Part shown: positions 14,792 through 24,700 of the stretch, piece by piece | How the letters are laid out: each line of letters starts with the position of its first letter | Numbering within the stretch: the stretch's first letter is position 1 | Source: JBAWXE01 sp037144255 | GTDB taxonomy: Bacteria > Bacteroidota > Bacteroidia > Chitinophagales > Chitinophagaceae | Length of the DNA: 31,851 bases | Assembly (NCBI GenBank): GCA_037144255.1 | Contig: JBAWXE010000024.1 | Span: 1-31,851, forward strand | Direction of reading: 5' to 3' | Position numbers and translations under genes: made by a program | The notes under the pieces: model-generated | The model's database searches: none | What the model was told of the DNA's origin: nothing | What the model saw: only the letters and a program-made list of their open reading frames with translations

Positions 14792-15280
14792 TTATTGATT
14801 GTTACCTAGTTTTTCAGAGCGGGTAAAGACTACCTTTTCGTTGTTCCAAATGGTTGTCTCGCAGGACACATCATCGCATTTACTTTCTGTACGAGTGAAG
14901 TCGTTGTTACTATGGTATTCTATATTACCGGTGGCTGAGAAGTCTGTTTCAGACTTTTTCTCATATTTGAAATTCCATGCATCGTGGCGTTTCTCAGGGA
15001 ATATCTGAAGTATGGTAGTGAATTCGATGGTGTTCTCGCGAAAATGAGTGATGGCCTCTGTGAGGTATAGTGTTTTGCCAGCGCTATCTACTTTGTAATA
15101 GCGTAGTACAGAATCGCCAAAGTATATTCTGTCTATATGGTTTTGGATATAGACCTTGTTCATAGTATTGAGTACCGCTAATTCTTCTTTATTGAGCTTT
15201 GACTTTTCGATAGTGATATTCTCCTGTGCATAAATTGCAGAAGTAGTAAGCAGAAGTAATACGAGAATATATTTATACAT
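14792..15280 (-). CDS. Secreted protein of unknown function
   Basis: The 162-aa product has a clear signal peptide (MYKYILVLLLLTTSAIYAQ, cleaved after residue 18 or 19) and a mature domain of alternating short beta strands (RIYFGDSVLRYYKVD, KTLYLTEAITHF, ENTIEFTTILQIFPE). Two cysteines in KCDDVSCETT could form a disulfide in the periplasm. No family was recognised. The upstream region has only a one-mismatch -7 element, so regulation is unclear. It lies between its own start region and the leader of the thioesterase gene, and the terminator 155 bp downstream may serve both. Confidence 0.7.
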   Translation of the reverse strand: MYKYILVLLLLTTSAIYAQENITIEKSKLNKEELAVLNTMNKVYIQNHIDRIYFGDSVLRYYKVDSAGKTLYLTEAITHFRENTIEFTTILQIFPEKRHDAWNFKYEKKSETDFSATGNIEYHSNNDFTRTESKCDDVSCETTIWNNEKVVFTRSEKLGNNQ

Positions 15281-15324
15281 ATAAATTACTTAGAATCATA
15301 AAAGTACATGATAGAATACTAATT

Positions 15325-15353
15325 AAAAAGCCGTCCTCAAAAAAGAGGACGGC
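15325..15353 (-). terminator. Rho-independent terminator after the dienelactone-hydrolase-like gene
   Basis: A 9-bp GC-rich stem (GCCGTCCTC, 15330-15338, with GAGGACGGC, 15345-15353) with an A6 loop; on the minus strand it is followed by T5. It lies 22 bp beyond the stop at 15376. Confidence 0.85.
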
Positions 15354-15375
15354 ATACATAAAATAGAAGAAATTA

Positions 15376-16221
15376 TTATTTCAGACCCAGTTTGGATTTA
15401 ATGAACTTCAAAGAGATAGCCTCGGCTTCATCGGCGTGTACTTTGTCGAATTTAGGGTTACTGGGATTAGCGAAAGCATGCACTGCATCGTAAGCATGCA
15501 ATTCGAATTTATGACCAGCAGCTTTTACTTCTTTGCCCAATGTCTCTACAGCATCTTTAGTAATGTATTTGTCTTGAGAGCCGTAGATGTAGAGTATATC
15601 TGTCTTTAAAGTCTTGATGCGCTTTACATCAGATTCTGGAAAACCGTAGTACATCACACAGCCTTTGGCATGATTGCCTGCTGCCAGTGTAGTATTGAAA
15701 GACCAGGTACCACCCATGCACCAACCTAAAGTAACGATCTCTTTGTCATTGCCTATTTTTTGTAGGAGGCCCTTGACTATAGCCTCGCCACGAGCCTGAT
15801 CGAGCGCACTCATGTACTTACTGGCATCATCGGGAGTAGAGGCTACCTTACCATCATACAGGTCGATTGCATATACATCTACATCACCCAACATTTTTTG
15901 CCAGTGTTCTGCTTCGCGTTTAATATAATCATTGAGGCCCCACCATTCGTGGCAGAGGATCAATACCTTTTTTGTGGGCTTGCCTGAAGGCACATAGAAA
16001 GCAGTGCCGTTATTACCAGAGGTGGTAGTGAACTGTAACATGGAAGAAGTAGCTTCCGGTGTATAATCTAAAGGATTTGGCGCCAGATGATCTGCTATAA
16101 AATCGCTTTGCAGTGCCAGTGCGGGGCCATCAGTAGAAGGTGCGCAGCAGCTGTGTCTTTGTGCAGACACTGTAACCAGCGATGTCATATAAACGGCAAA
16201 AAGGAGAACTAATTTTTTCAT
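15376..16221 (-). CDS. Exported dienelactone hydrolase family alpha/beta-hydrolase
   Basis: From the ATG at 16221 (281 aa) the protein begins MKKLVLLFAVYMTSLVTVSAQ, a signal peptide; the longer start at 16245 would place eight residues before it. The hydrolase domain has the DLH-type catalytic Cys in LGWCMGGTW (C168), the Asp in YIYGSQDKYI (D217), the His in YDAVHAFAN (H248) and the EWWGLNDYI oxyanion/substrate segment (E92). Dienelactone hydrolases open cyclic ester rings, but family members are varied, and the exported location suggests a different natural substrate. A -7-like CAAAAATA (minus TATTTTTG, 16276-16269) lies 48-55 bp upstream. It has its own terminator. Confidence 0.9.
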   Translation of the reverse strand: MKKLVLLFAVYMTSLVTVSAQRHSCCAPSTDGPALALQSDFIADHLAPNPLDYTPEATSSMLQFTTTSGNNGTAFYVPSGKPTKKVLILCHEWWGLNDYIKREAEHWQKMLGDVDVYAIDLYDGKVASTPDDASKYMSALDQARGEAIVKGLLQKIGNDKEIVTLGWCMGGTWSFNTTLAAGNHAKGCVMYYGFPESDVKRIKTLKTDILYIYGSQDKYITKDAVETLGKEVKAAGHKFELHAYDAVHAFANPSNPKFDKVHADEAEAISLKFIKSKLGLK

Positions 16222-16268
16222 ACAGGAGTGTTTAAAATATAACAAAACAACAAGTGGAATGTTTGTTG

Positions 16269-16276
16269 CAAAAATA
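16269..16276 (-). promoter_or_regulatory. Candidate -7 promoter element for the dienelactone-hydrolase-like gene
   Basis: On the minus strand TATTTTTG fits TAnnTTTG and would start transcription near 16262, about 40 nt before the ATG at 16221. No clear -33 element is visible, and the site lies in an AT-rich 75-bp gap. Confidence 0.35.
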
Positions 16277-16295
16277 AAATATTATAACTGAAATA

Positions 16296-17411
16296 CTATG
16301 CGACCATCTCTGTGTGACCCAAATACTTGAGCATTTTACCATGCTCTATCAGTGCACGCATCATGGTAGGCTGCACATAATAAGGTAAGCCATGGTCTTT
16401 GGCCACAGAGCTAACTATCTTAGATATTTGCGGATAGTGCACATGACATACGTGAGGGAAAAGGTGATGTTCTATCTGAAAATTAAGACCACCTATGAAC
16501 CATGAAATGACTTTACTATCGGGAGAAAAATCGGTAGTGTTGAGTAGCTGGTGTACGGCCCAATTATTCTTCATCTTATTACCTTCCACGGGCATATTAT
16601 AATCGGAAGTATCTACTACATGTGCAGGCTGAAAAATGCAAGAGAGACAAAAACCAGCTAACAAGTGCATCATTAGAAAACCCAATAACACTTGTGATGT
16701 CAGCATGTTTGAATACATTAGCGGCAATACCAGAGTGACAAAGAAGTAGCATACCTTATACAAAGTAAGTTCTACAAGAGCCTTAGCCAGTGTAGTTTTT
16801 TCTTTACGCAGAAGATCATTCCTATCGTATCGGAAGAGTAATTTGTAATCCTTAATAGTGACCCACATGATGGTCATAAGAGAGTATAAGAACCAAGCAT
16901 ATATATACTGATAACGGTGAAAGCCACGTAAAGGTTTGTGAGGGGACATGCGTACTAAAACAGAAGCATCAATATCCTCATCCAAGCCGGTAACATTGGT
17001 AAAAGTATGATGTAAGACATTATGCTGAATGCGCCAAGTAACATCGTATCCACCTACCAGATTAAGTGTGCGCCCCAATAGTTTATTGGTACTCTTGTTG
17101 ACGGAATAAGATCCATGATTAGAATCGTGCATAACAGAAGCTCCGATACCTACCAAGCCTAATCCCATAAGCAACCATAGACCATAGAACAACCATAAAG
17201 AGAAAGCTGCTAAACCTGTAACAATGAAAATAAAAGGGATAAAATATAAGGAAAGCATGATCAGCGTTTTGAGGCGCATGGTATTGTTAGCTTGGCCTTT
17301 AGTATGATGTGTTTTAAAATACTCGTTGACCTTAACTTGGATGGCATCGTAAAAACTTTCCGGTCCGCGCGGGGGGAATTTTACAATTTGTTTCTTGCTA
17401 ATTACTGACAC
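16296..17411 (-). CDS. Membrane fatty acid desaturase (acyl-lipid / linoleoyl-CoA type)
   Basis: The 371-aa product has the three His boxes of membrane di-iron desaturases: HDSNH (95-99), HNVLHH (130-135) and QIEHH (312-316). The Gln in the third box is the hallmark of front-end desaturases. Hydrophobic segments at about 48-90, 170-185, 215-235 and 240-262 give the usual pairs of transmembrane helices. The enzyme inserts a double bond in a fatty acyl chain, using an electron donor not seen here. The only start that includes the conserved N-terminus is a GTG at 17411 immediately after an in-frame TGA; the next ATG is residue 45. Expression may be temperature dependent, but no element supports this. 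Confidence 0.9.
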   Translation of the reverse strand: MSVISKKQIVKFPPRGPESFYDAIQVKVNEYFKTHHTKGQANNTMRLKTLIMLSLYFIPFIFIVTGLAAFSLWLFYGLWLLMGLGLVGIGASVMHDSNHGSYSVNKSTNKLLGRTLNLVGGYDVTWRIQHNVLHHTFTNVTGLDEDIDASVLVRMSPHKPLRGFHRYQYIYAWFLYSLMTIMWVTIKDYKLLFRYDRNDLLRKEKTTLAKALVELTLYKVCYFFVTLVLPLMYSNMLTSQVLLGFLMMHLLAGFCLSCIFQPAHVVDTSDYNMPVEGNKMKNNWAVHQLLNTTDFSPDSKVISWFIGGLNFQIEHHLFPHVCHVHYPQISKIVSSVAKDHGLPYYVQPTMMRALIEHGKMLKYLGHTEMVA

Positions 17412-17606
17412 TCAGAAAGATTTGCTTGAAGGTAATCTTTATTTATCTGCTAGTATGATGAAACTAATGTGAAGTTGTGGAATGAGAACATGTATACAAC
17501 AAAAGCAAGTATTACTTTTTCATTTTGATGACAATACCCATATCAATTAATTTAATATTATATTAATAATATATTAAGATTTGATTAAAAATTAATGTTA
17601 TTATAA

Positions 17607-17614
17607 TACCTTTG
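17607..17614 (+). promoter_or_regulatory. Bacteroidota-type promoter for the first adhesin
   Basis: TACCTTTG matches TAnnTTTG. TTTG at 17580-17583 is a possible -33 element but the 23-bp spacer is slightly long. Transcription would start near 17621, leaving a leader of about 70 nt. The 281-bp gap upstream of 17693 is otherwise AT-rich with no gene. Confidence 0.5.
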
Positions 17615-17639
17615 AAATGAATGTCCAATACCTATAAAC

Positions 17640-17657
17640 CTACCTGCGAACAGGTAG
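17640..17657 (+). other. Hairpin in the 5' leader of the first adhesin gene
   Basis: CTACCTG (17640-17646) and CAGGTAG (17651-17657) make a 7-bp stem closed by a CGAA tetraloop, 36 bp before the ATG and downstream of the predicted transcription start. It may stabilise the mRNA or affect translation of the very long gene. Confidence 0.45.
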
Positions 17658-17692
17658 AGGATAAGTATTGTGTAACCAATTTTTAATACGAC

Positions 17693-20600
17693 ATGAGATT
17701 AATTATACGTTCATTATTATTTATAGTATTTACCATATCAACTGCATCATTGGCATGGGGTCAAGTTGCTTGCCCTACTGCAACAGCAGGACCTGATACT
17801 ACAGTATGTAGTGGATCGTGCGTAACACTGACAGCAACATCGAACAATAATATAGCAGCTACTACTACCTATACAGGATCGAACATACCCTATAATCCAT
17901 TTTCTTACGCAGGACCAAATATAGTAAGCATACCATTTGACGATAAATTCAGCAGTGTAATAGACCTGCCATTTACTTTTTGTTTTTTCGGTCAATCTCA
18001 CACGCAATGTGTAATAGGATCTAATGGCACGATTTGTTTTGATCTAACATTGGCAAATGCTAATAGTAGTTTTACCGTTTCAGGTCCAATACCTGCCAAT
18101 AATAATAATTCTACTATTAATTCTATTATGGGCGCATATTACGATATGTTCCCGATACAAGGAGGTACCATTAATACAGCAGTGTATGGTACTGCACCTT
18201 GCAGACAATTTGTAGTATCGTTCAATCAAGTACCTATGTATAGCTGTACCAACCTTATAGGTACACAACAAATAGTACTGTATGAAACAACTAATACCAT
18301 AGACATCAACATAGCCAGTAAACCTGCATGTAATGCATGGCAAGGCAATAGAGCGATAGTAGGTATAGAGGATGCTACAGGTGTGACTGCATTTACAGCC
18401 CCCGGAAAAAATGGAGTATCATGGACAGCAACTAATTTCGGATATAGGTTTACGCCTAGTGGAGCAGCGGCTACTATCACCTATTCGTGGACGAACCAAA
18501 GTACAGGAGCTAATGTAGGATCAGGTAGCAGTATCACGGTATGCCCTGTGGCCACTACTACTTATGTTGCAACGGCATCATTCAATACCGGTTGCAATAC
18601 TGTAACAGCAACGGACCCTGCAACAGTAACTATAGGAGGTAATTCCTTATTTGCAGCATTTACAGATGTGATACATTATGGATGTAGTGGAGATACTGTA
18701 ATATTCACTAATAGTTCTACAGGAACCCCTACTGTAACCTGGTGGAGTTTTGGAGATGGGCAATTCAGCAATGCAACAGCCCCAACACATATATATGCTA
18801 CACCCGGTATATACACTATCAAGCTAGGTTTGACATCAGGTAATTGCCATGATACAGTGGTACATACCATTAATACATTAGCACCTGCTGGTTATAATGC
18901 ATCGTATACCTATACACTTCATCAACATTGCACAGGTGATACCGTGTTCTTTACGAATACCTCTACACTAGCCAGTACTTATTCATGGAATTTTGGCGAT
19001 GGAGGAACAGATACTGCAGCCAACCCATATCATTTCTATCCTACACCGGGAAATTATACGGTTACCTTATATAGTTTTGATGCCAACTGCAGAAGAGACA
19101 CCGCCATACAAGTAGTATCCATAGTGCATATACAACCGGTAGCATCATTTACAGTATCACCAGACACTGTTTGTTTGGGACAACCCAATTTATTTACCAG
19201 CACATCTGTAGGTACTAACCTAAGTAGTGCCTGGACCTATGGAGATGGGAATACCGGAGCCGGACCTGTATCTGTGAATACCTATGCTGCTGCAGGTACC
19301 TATAGTACCAAATTAGTGATAACAGACGGTATAGGATGTATGGACAGCACTGCTAAAAACGTATATGTAGTAACGATACCTACATCCAGTTTTACAGATA
19401 TTATACACTATGGCTGTAGCGGAGATACAGTAGAATTTAATAATACCAGCACAGGTAATCCGTTAGTAACGTGGTGGAGTTTTGGGGATGGGCAATTCAG
19501 CAATTTGTTGAACCCTAACCATATATATTCACTACCGGGTATTTATACCATAAAACTGGGTAGTATATCGGGTGCGTGTGCAGACACTACTACCCAAACC
19601 ATCAATACATTGCCACCTGCTGGTTTCAATGCAGCATTCACTTATTACATTCATCATCATTGTAGCGGAGACTCTGTATTCTTTACTAACACCTCTACTC
19701 TAGCAGTTAGGTATTTATGGAATTTGGGAGATGGCACTACTGATACCAGTACTAATCCGGTACATTTTTATCCTAACCAAGGCAACTATACTATCACTCT
19801 TTACATTTTCAATGTGAATTGTAGAAAAGACACTGCCATACAAACCATCACACTGACACATGCAGCATTAGCAGCATCTTTTACCAGTAGTGCAGATACA
19901 GCTTGTGTAGGGCAAACGGTGAGTTTCAACAATACATCTACTGGAGCAGGATTGAGCTATGCATGGAGTTTTGGAGATGGAGGCACATCTACATTGGCCA
20001 GCCCCACGCATTTATACAATACAACAACAGGTACCTTTACTGTGAAACTAGTGATCACGGACTCCATAGGATGTAAGGATAGTACTAGCAAGAATCTGGT
20101 AATAGGATTCAAACCAACAGTAAATGCAGGGCCAGATGTGACCACTTGTATACATGACTCTATACAACTGCAAGTGACCTATACACCCGCAGGTAATTAC
20201 ACTATCACATGGACCAATCAGTATATCAATGATAATACTATAGCTGACCCATCGGTATCGCCTCCTAATACATTTGATTACGTAGTGTCTGTAACAAACG
20301 CATTAACCGGAACAGTATGTGCAGGGAAAGACACAGTGAGAGTGAATGTACTGCAGGGATATACTATTTCTACTCCTGACACAACCATATGTCAGGGGAA
20401 ATCTGTACAAGTAATTGCAACAGGAGACCCTAATTATACCTATCTGTGGACACCACCAATAGGAGTATCTTCTGTAAATATCATTAACCCGATCATCACA
20501 CCAGATACCAGCAGAACCTATTCTATTATTGCTACCTACCCTGGTTGTCATGATAGCATCAAGCATTTACATATAAATGTGCAACCATCACCACATATTT

Positions 20601-21586
20601 ATGTTCCACCAACACGTGGTATTTGTGAAGGGGACACTATACATGTACACGCATTTGTATCTCCTACATGGTATACACAGTATACATATAACTGGACACC
20701 AACAGGTGTATTAGCAGGTACTAATTTCAACACACCAGATGTGGTCTTTGTAGGAAATATAGATACAACAATAGTAGTAACTGCCGTTACTACAGTAGGT
20801 TGTGCAGATACGGATAGTGTGCATTTGACTGTATATAGTTTCTTTGACCATGTAGTATCACCTCCAGGAGGAAAAGCCTCTGTTTGTCCAGGTACTACTA
20901 TTCCATTAGAATTGGCAGGTAGTGGTATCACATTTGAGTGGACACCAACAATCTACTTATCAGACAGTACGATTGCGAATCCAACTTCATTACCTGTCAC
21001 ATCTACCACATATACAGTAAGAACTACTGATATACATGGATGTCATGATACGCTAAGGATAGAACTATATGTTTATCCTAGTGGTATTATCAACTTACCG
21101 GACTCTGTGGTATTGTACCCCGGAGAGACAGCAATGTTACACCCAGAAGGGAACTGTATGTATTATACATGGTCGCCTGCTACATACCTAAGTAGTGGCA
21201 ATATATCCGATCCGATAGCAGCACCACCATTTAATATGCTATACCATGTAAGCGGTACAACAGAGAATGGATGTATAGCATCTGATTCGGAATATGTGAT
21301 AGTACATTCAGGTTCAATTGTTGATGTACCAAATGTATTTACACCCGGAACAGGTAGCAATGGTAAATTGAATATAGTAGTAAAAGGAATGGCCGTACTT
21401 AAAGACTTCAGCATCTTTAACAGGTGGGGTAATAAAGTATTTGAAACAGACGACATCAACGAAGGCTGGAATGGTGATTATAAAGGCGAGCCACAGCCTA
21501 TGGGTGTATATGTATATATGATAGAAGGTTTCACCAGTAACGGAGTAAGATTCTATAAACAAGGAAATGTTACCTTGATAAGGTAA
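17693..21586 (+). CDS. Giant secreted PKD-repeat adhesin with T9SS / gliding-motility C-terminal domain
   Basis: The 1297-aa protein has a signal peptide (MRLIIRSLLFIVFTIS...AWGQ, cleaved near 24). A unique N-terminal beta domain spans about 25-260. Six PKD-type domains follow at about 320-800, each with an F/YGDG turn and aromatic core (WWSFGDGQFSN, WNFGDGG, WTYGDGN, then the same set again). A GPDVTTC-containing block of Ig/cadherin-like repeats runs from about 806 to 1210, and a C-terminal domain begins VPNVFTPGTGSNGK at 1212 and contains NRWGNKVFETD. That end is the gliding-motility-associated type of sorting domain, read by the type IX secretion system for export to the cell surface. It is likely a surface adhesin. 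A three-PKD block (about 244 residues) is duplicated in tandem within it. Confidence 0.88.
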   Translation: MRLIIRSLLFIVFTISTASLAWGQVACPTATAGPDTTVCSGSCVTLTATSNNNIAATTTYTGSNIPYNPFSYAGPNIVSIPFDDKFSSVIDLPFTFCFFGQSHTQCVIGSNGTICFDLTLANANSSFTVSGPIPANNNNSTINSIMGAYYDMFPIQGGTINTAVYGTAPCRQFVVSFNQVPMYSCTNLIGTQQIVLYETTNTIDINIASKPACNAWQGNRAIVGIEDATGVTAFTAPGKNGVSWTATNFGYRFTPSGAAATITYSWTNQSTGANVGSGSSITVCPVATTTYVATASFNTGCNTVTATDPATVTIGGNSLFAAFTDVIHYGCSGDTVIFTNSSTGTPTVTWWSFGDGQFSNATAPTHIYATPGIYTIKLGLTSGNCHDTVVHTINTLAPAGYNASYTYTLHQHCTGDTVFFTNTSTLASTYSWNFGDGGTDTAANPYHFYPTPGNYTVTLYSFDANCRRDTAIQVVSIVHIQPVASFTVSPDTVCLGQPNLFTSTSVGTNLSSAWTYGDGNTGAGPVSVNTYAAAGTYSTKLVITDGIGCMDSTAKNVYVVTIPTSSFTDIIHYGCSGDTVEFNNTSTGNPLVTWWSFGDGQFSNLLNPNHIYSLPGIYTIKLGSISGACADTTTQTINTLPPAGFNAAFTYYIHHHCSGDSVFFTNTSTLAVRYLWNLGDGTTDTSTNPVHFYPNQGNYTITLYIFNVNCRKDTAIQTITLTHAALAASFTSSADTACVGQTVSFNNTSTGAGLSYAWSFGDGGTSTLASPTHLYNTTTGTFTVKLVITDSIGCKDSTSKNLVIGFKPTVNAGPDVTTCIHDSIQLQVTYTPAGNYTITWTNQYINDNTIADPSVSPPNTFDYVVSVTNALTGTVCAGKDTVRVNVLQGYTISTPDTTICQGKSVQVIATGDPNYTYLWTPPIGVSSVNIINPIITPDTSRTYSIIATYPGCHDSIKHLHINVQPSPHIYVPPTRGICEGDTIHVHAFVSPTWYTQYTYNWTPTGVLAGTNFNTPDVVFVGNIDTTIVVTAVTTVGCADTDSVHLTVYSFFDHVVSPPGGKASVCPGTTIPLELAGSGITFEWTPTIYLSDSTIANPTSLPVTSTTYTVRTTDIHGCHDTLRIELYVYPSGIINLPDSVVLYPGETAMLHPEGNCMYYTWSPATYLSSGNISDPIAAPPFNMLYHVSGTTENGCIASDSEYVIVHSGSIVDVPNVFTPGTGSNGKLNIVVKGMAVLKDFSIFNRWGNKVFETDDINEGWNGDYKGEPQPMGVYVYMIEGFTSNGVRFYKQGNVTLIR

Positions 21587-21604
21587 ATACCCCCTATAAA
21601 ATTA

Positions 21605-21653
21605 TATGACTAAAAGTAAAAGCCGGCAATGCCGGCTTTTACTTTTAGTCATA
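21605..21653. terminator. Very strong bidirectional terminator hairpin
   Basis: A perfect 23-bp inverted repeat (21605-21627 with 21631-21653, centred on AAT) begins 18 bp after the first adhesin's stop, with GCCGGC at its core and A/T-rich flanks giving T runs within the arms. The remaining 120 bp to the second adhesin hold no gene; TATATTTA (21749-21756 region) resembles but does not match the -7 consensus. Confidence 0.85.
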
Positions 21654-21773
21654 AGGGAAACAACCAACGAATAATAGACATTAGCTGTCTATAGTATAGT
21701 ATTTATCTATTTCATAGATAAAAAAAACATGGAAATAAATACCTATATTTACTAAGTAAAACCGCTAGACCTG

Positions 21774-24700
21774 ATGAAGAGAACCACACTACTCGTACTA
21801 CTAATATTCGCCTATATACAATCAACCTTTGCAGCAGCCTTTACGGCCAGCTTAAGTGGAAATCCGATAAATACTACCGGATGGACCTATAATGTGGGAG
21901 TGAGTTATGTATCGGGCAACACTTTTGTACTGACACCACCAACCAATACTCAAGCAGGTTATATATATTACAGTACACCAGTGAACCTGACTGGTTGTGC
22001 ACAATTCACAGTAACATTTGACTTTCAAATAACGAATAGTACTGCACCACCGGCAGACGGGCTTACCTTCTTCTATATTACCAACCCGCCAAGTGGTTTT
22101 GTAACAGGCGGAGGATTAGGACTACCTACCAACCCTAATGGATTAGCACTATTGCTGGACACCTACGATAATGATGGCAATACTAATAACCCATTAGTAT
22201 CTCTGAGAAATTTTAATGGTACTTATAACTATACTGAAGGTAACCCAACAGGACAAATAGTGCCTGATGTGACCTATCAAAATTTTATAACCAATACACA
22301 ATGGCATACTTGTGTATTACAATATAACAATGGTAACATTACTGTAGCTTTTGATGGCAATGCACCTATCATGACGGGATATAGCCTGTTGAACATGACA
22401 GGATATTTTGGTTTTAGTGCCAGTACAGGTGCATTGCATAGCCAACATACTATACGCAATGTAAGTATAGTTGTAACACCACCACCGGCACCTACTGTTG
22501 TTACCCCTGTAACTTATTGCCAGTTTGCAACAGCTACGCCGCTTACTGCTACAGGTACTAATCTACAATGGTATACCACAGCTACAGGTGGAACTGCATT
22601 GCCTACAGCGCCTACACCGGGAACATCATTACCAGGAAGTTCTATTTGGTATGTATCTCAGATACCTGCGGGATTTTCTTGTGAAAGTGATAGGACAGCA
22701 ATAACAGTCAACGTAATAGCACAACCTAACCCTCCGGATATATCTGCTACCCCATCTACTTACTGTCAGGGACAAACATTTGTACCATTTACGGTAACTG
22801 GACAGAATATACTTTGGTATCCTACTCCTACAGGTGGTACAGGAAGCGCTACTGCACCTACAGTAAATACTACAGTGCCGGGCACTTATACTTATTATGC
22901 CACACAAACAGTGAATGGATGTGAAAGTAACAGAGCGTCTGTAACTGTTGTGGTAAACCCTGGTGTGACATCAGCTTTCAATTATACATTCTTACATGGT
23001 TGTACACAAGACACACTGATATTCTTCAATAACTCTACAGGCAATATAGATAGCAGCTGGTGGAGTTTTGGTGATGCTACCACACTGAATCTGAATGGTG
23101 CCAGTGCTATGACATCTCCTCCATTGCATTTCTATCCTAGTCCGGGCACCTATACCATAAAACTAGGTGTAAGTAACGGGCTATGCCGTGATACATCTAC
23201 ACAAGTGTTGACACTTACACATGTATTACCTGTAGCATCCTTTAACATGAGTGCTGATACGATATGTAAAGGACAATCTTTGACAGTGACCAGTACATCT
23301 ACAGGTGGCGGACTAAGCTATGCATGGAACTATGGCGATGGCCTAAATGGAGTAGGATCTCCAAGTACGCACACATACAATGTAGCAGGAACACTTACTA
23401 CAAAACTGATCATAACTGACTCTATAGGATGTAAAGACAGTACCAGCAAGAATATAGTAATAGGACAAGTACCTACAGTAAACGCGGGGCCAGATGTAAC
23501 AACGTGTATCAATAATTCTATACAGTTGAATGCTACTTATGGCCCTCCGGGTCCTACTTATAGTATTTTATGGACCCCAAATCAATATATCAATGACCCT
23601 ACCATAGCTAATCCTACGGTATCGCCTACTACTACTATAGATTATGTGATCAATGTTACTGACAACTCATCAGGTAATCATTGTGTAGGTCGTGATACTG
23701 TAAGAGTGAATGTACTGACGGGTTATACCTTGTATAATCATGACACGTCCATATGTTTTGGTAAGAATGTGCAGATATTACTTACTGGTGATCCGAGGTA
23801 TAGTTATTTGTGGTCGCCTGGTACAGGAGTATCTAGTACTACCATAGTAAATCCGATCATCACACCAGATACTACTACTACTTATACTATAGACGCCAGC
23901 TATCCGGGATGCCGTGATAGTATCACAAGAATCACCATTAAAGTAGAACCTATACCACAAGTGAATATTGGTCCTGACAGAATAATATGTCAGGGTGATA
24001 CTGTACATATACATGCAACAGCAGGGCCGCAGTGGTTCTCTCCATATCATTATCAATGGTCGCCAACAGGAGCTCTTAGTTTCTCAAACCCTGATACTAC
24101 AGATGTGGCATTTATTGGCATTACTGATTCTACAATATCTGTTATTACCACTACCCCGGCAGGATGTTCAGGTACTGACACTATGCATATCAGTGTGATA
24201 CCTACAAATTTTGCACAATTAATAACTCCTACCAGTGATGTATCGATTTGCCCGAATACGGAAGTGCCTATACAAATAGGTGGTAGTGGTGTTATCTATC
24301 ATTGGGTGCCAAGTTTGTACCTGAGTGATTCTACGATCAGCAATCCTGTTTCTCATCCAATAACGAATACTGCGTATACTGTGTATATCACCGATATTCA
24401 TGGATGTCGTGATACTCTGCAAGTAAAGATCAGTATACATCCTGAAGCGGTATTGAGTTTACCGGACTCTGTATCTATCTACCCAGGTGAAACAGCTATC
24501 CTAGAGCCTGCTGGAAATTGTTTGTATTACACTTGGACACCACCAATAGGACTGAGTAGCACAAGTATTTCTAACCCAATCGCAAATCCGGATATATCTA
24601 CTCAGTATATAGTAAGAGGCAGTACAGAGAATGGATGCGTGGCTAGTGACTCTATACTAGTAATAGTACATCCTGAAACAGTGATTGGAATACCTAATGT

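Noticed and set aside
14122..15353. Convergent hairpins as transposon inverted ends
   Set aside because: Sequences of the hairpins differ from each other and each sits a few bases from a stop codon, as terminators do.
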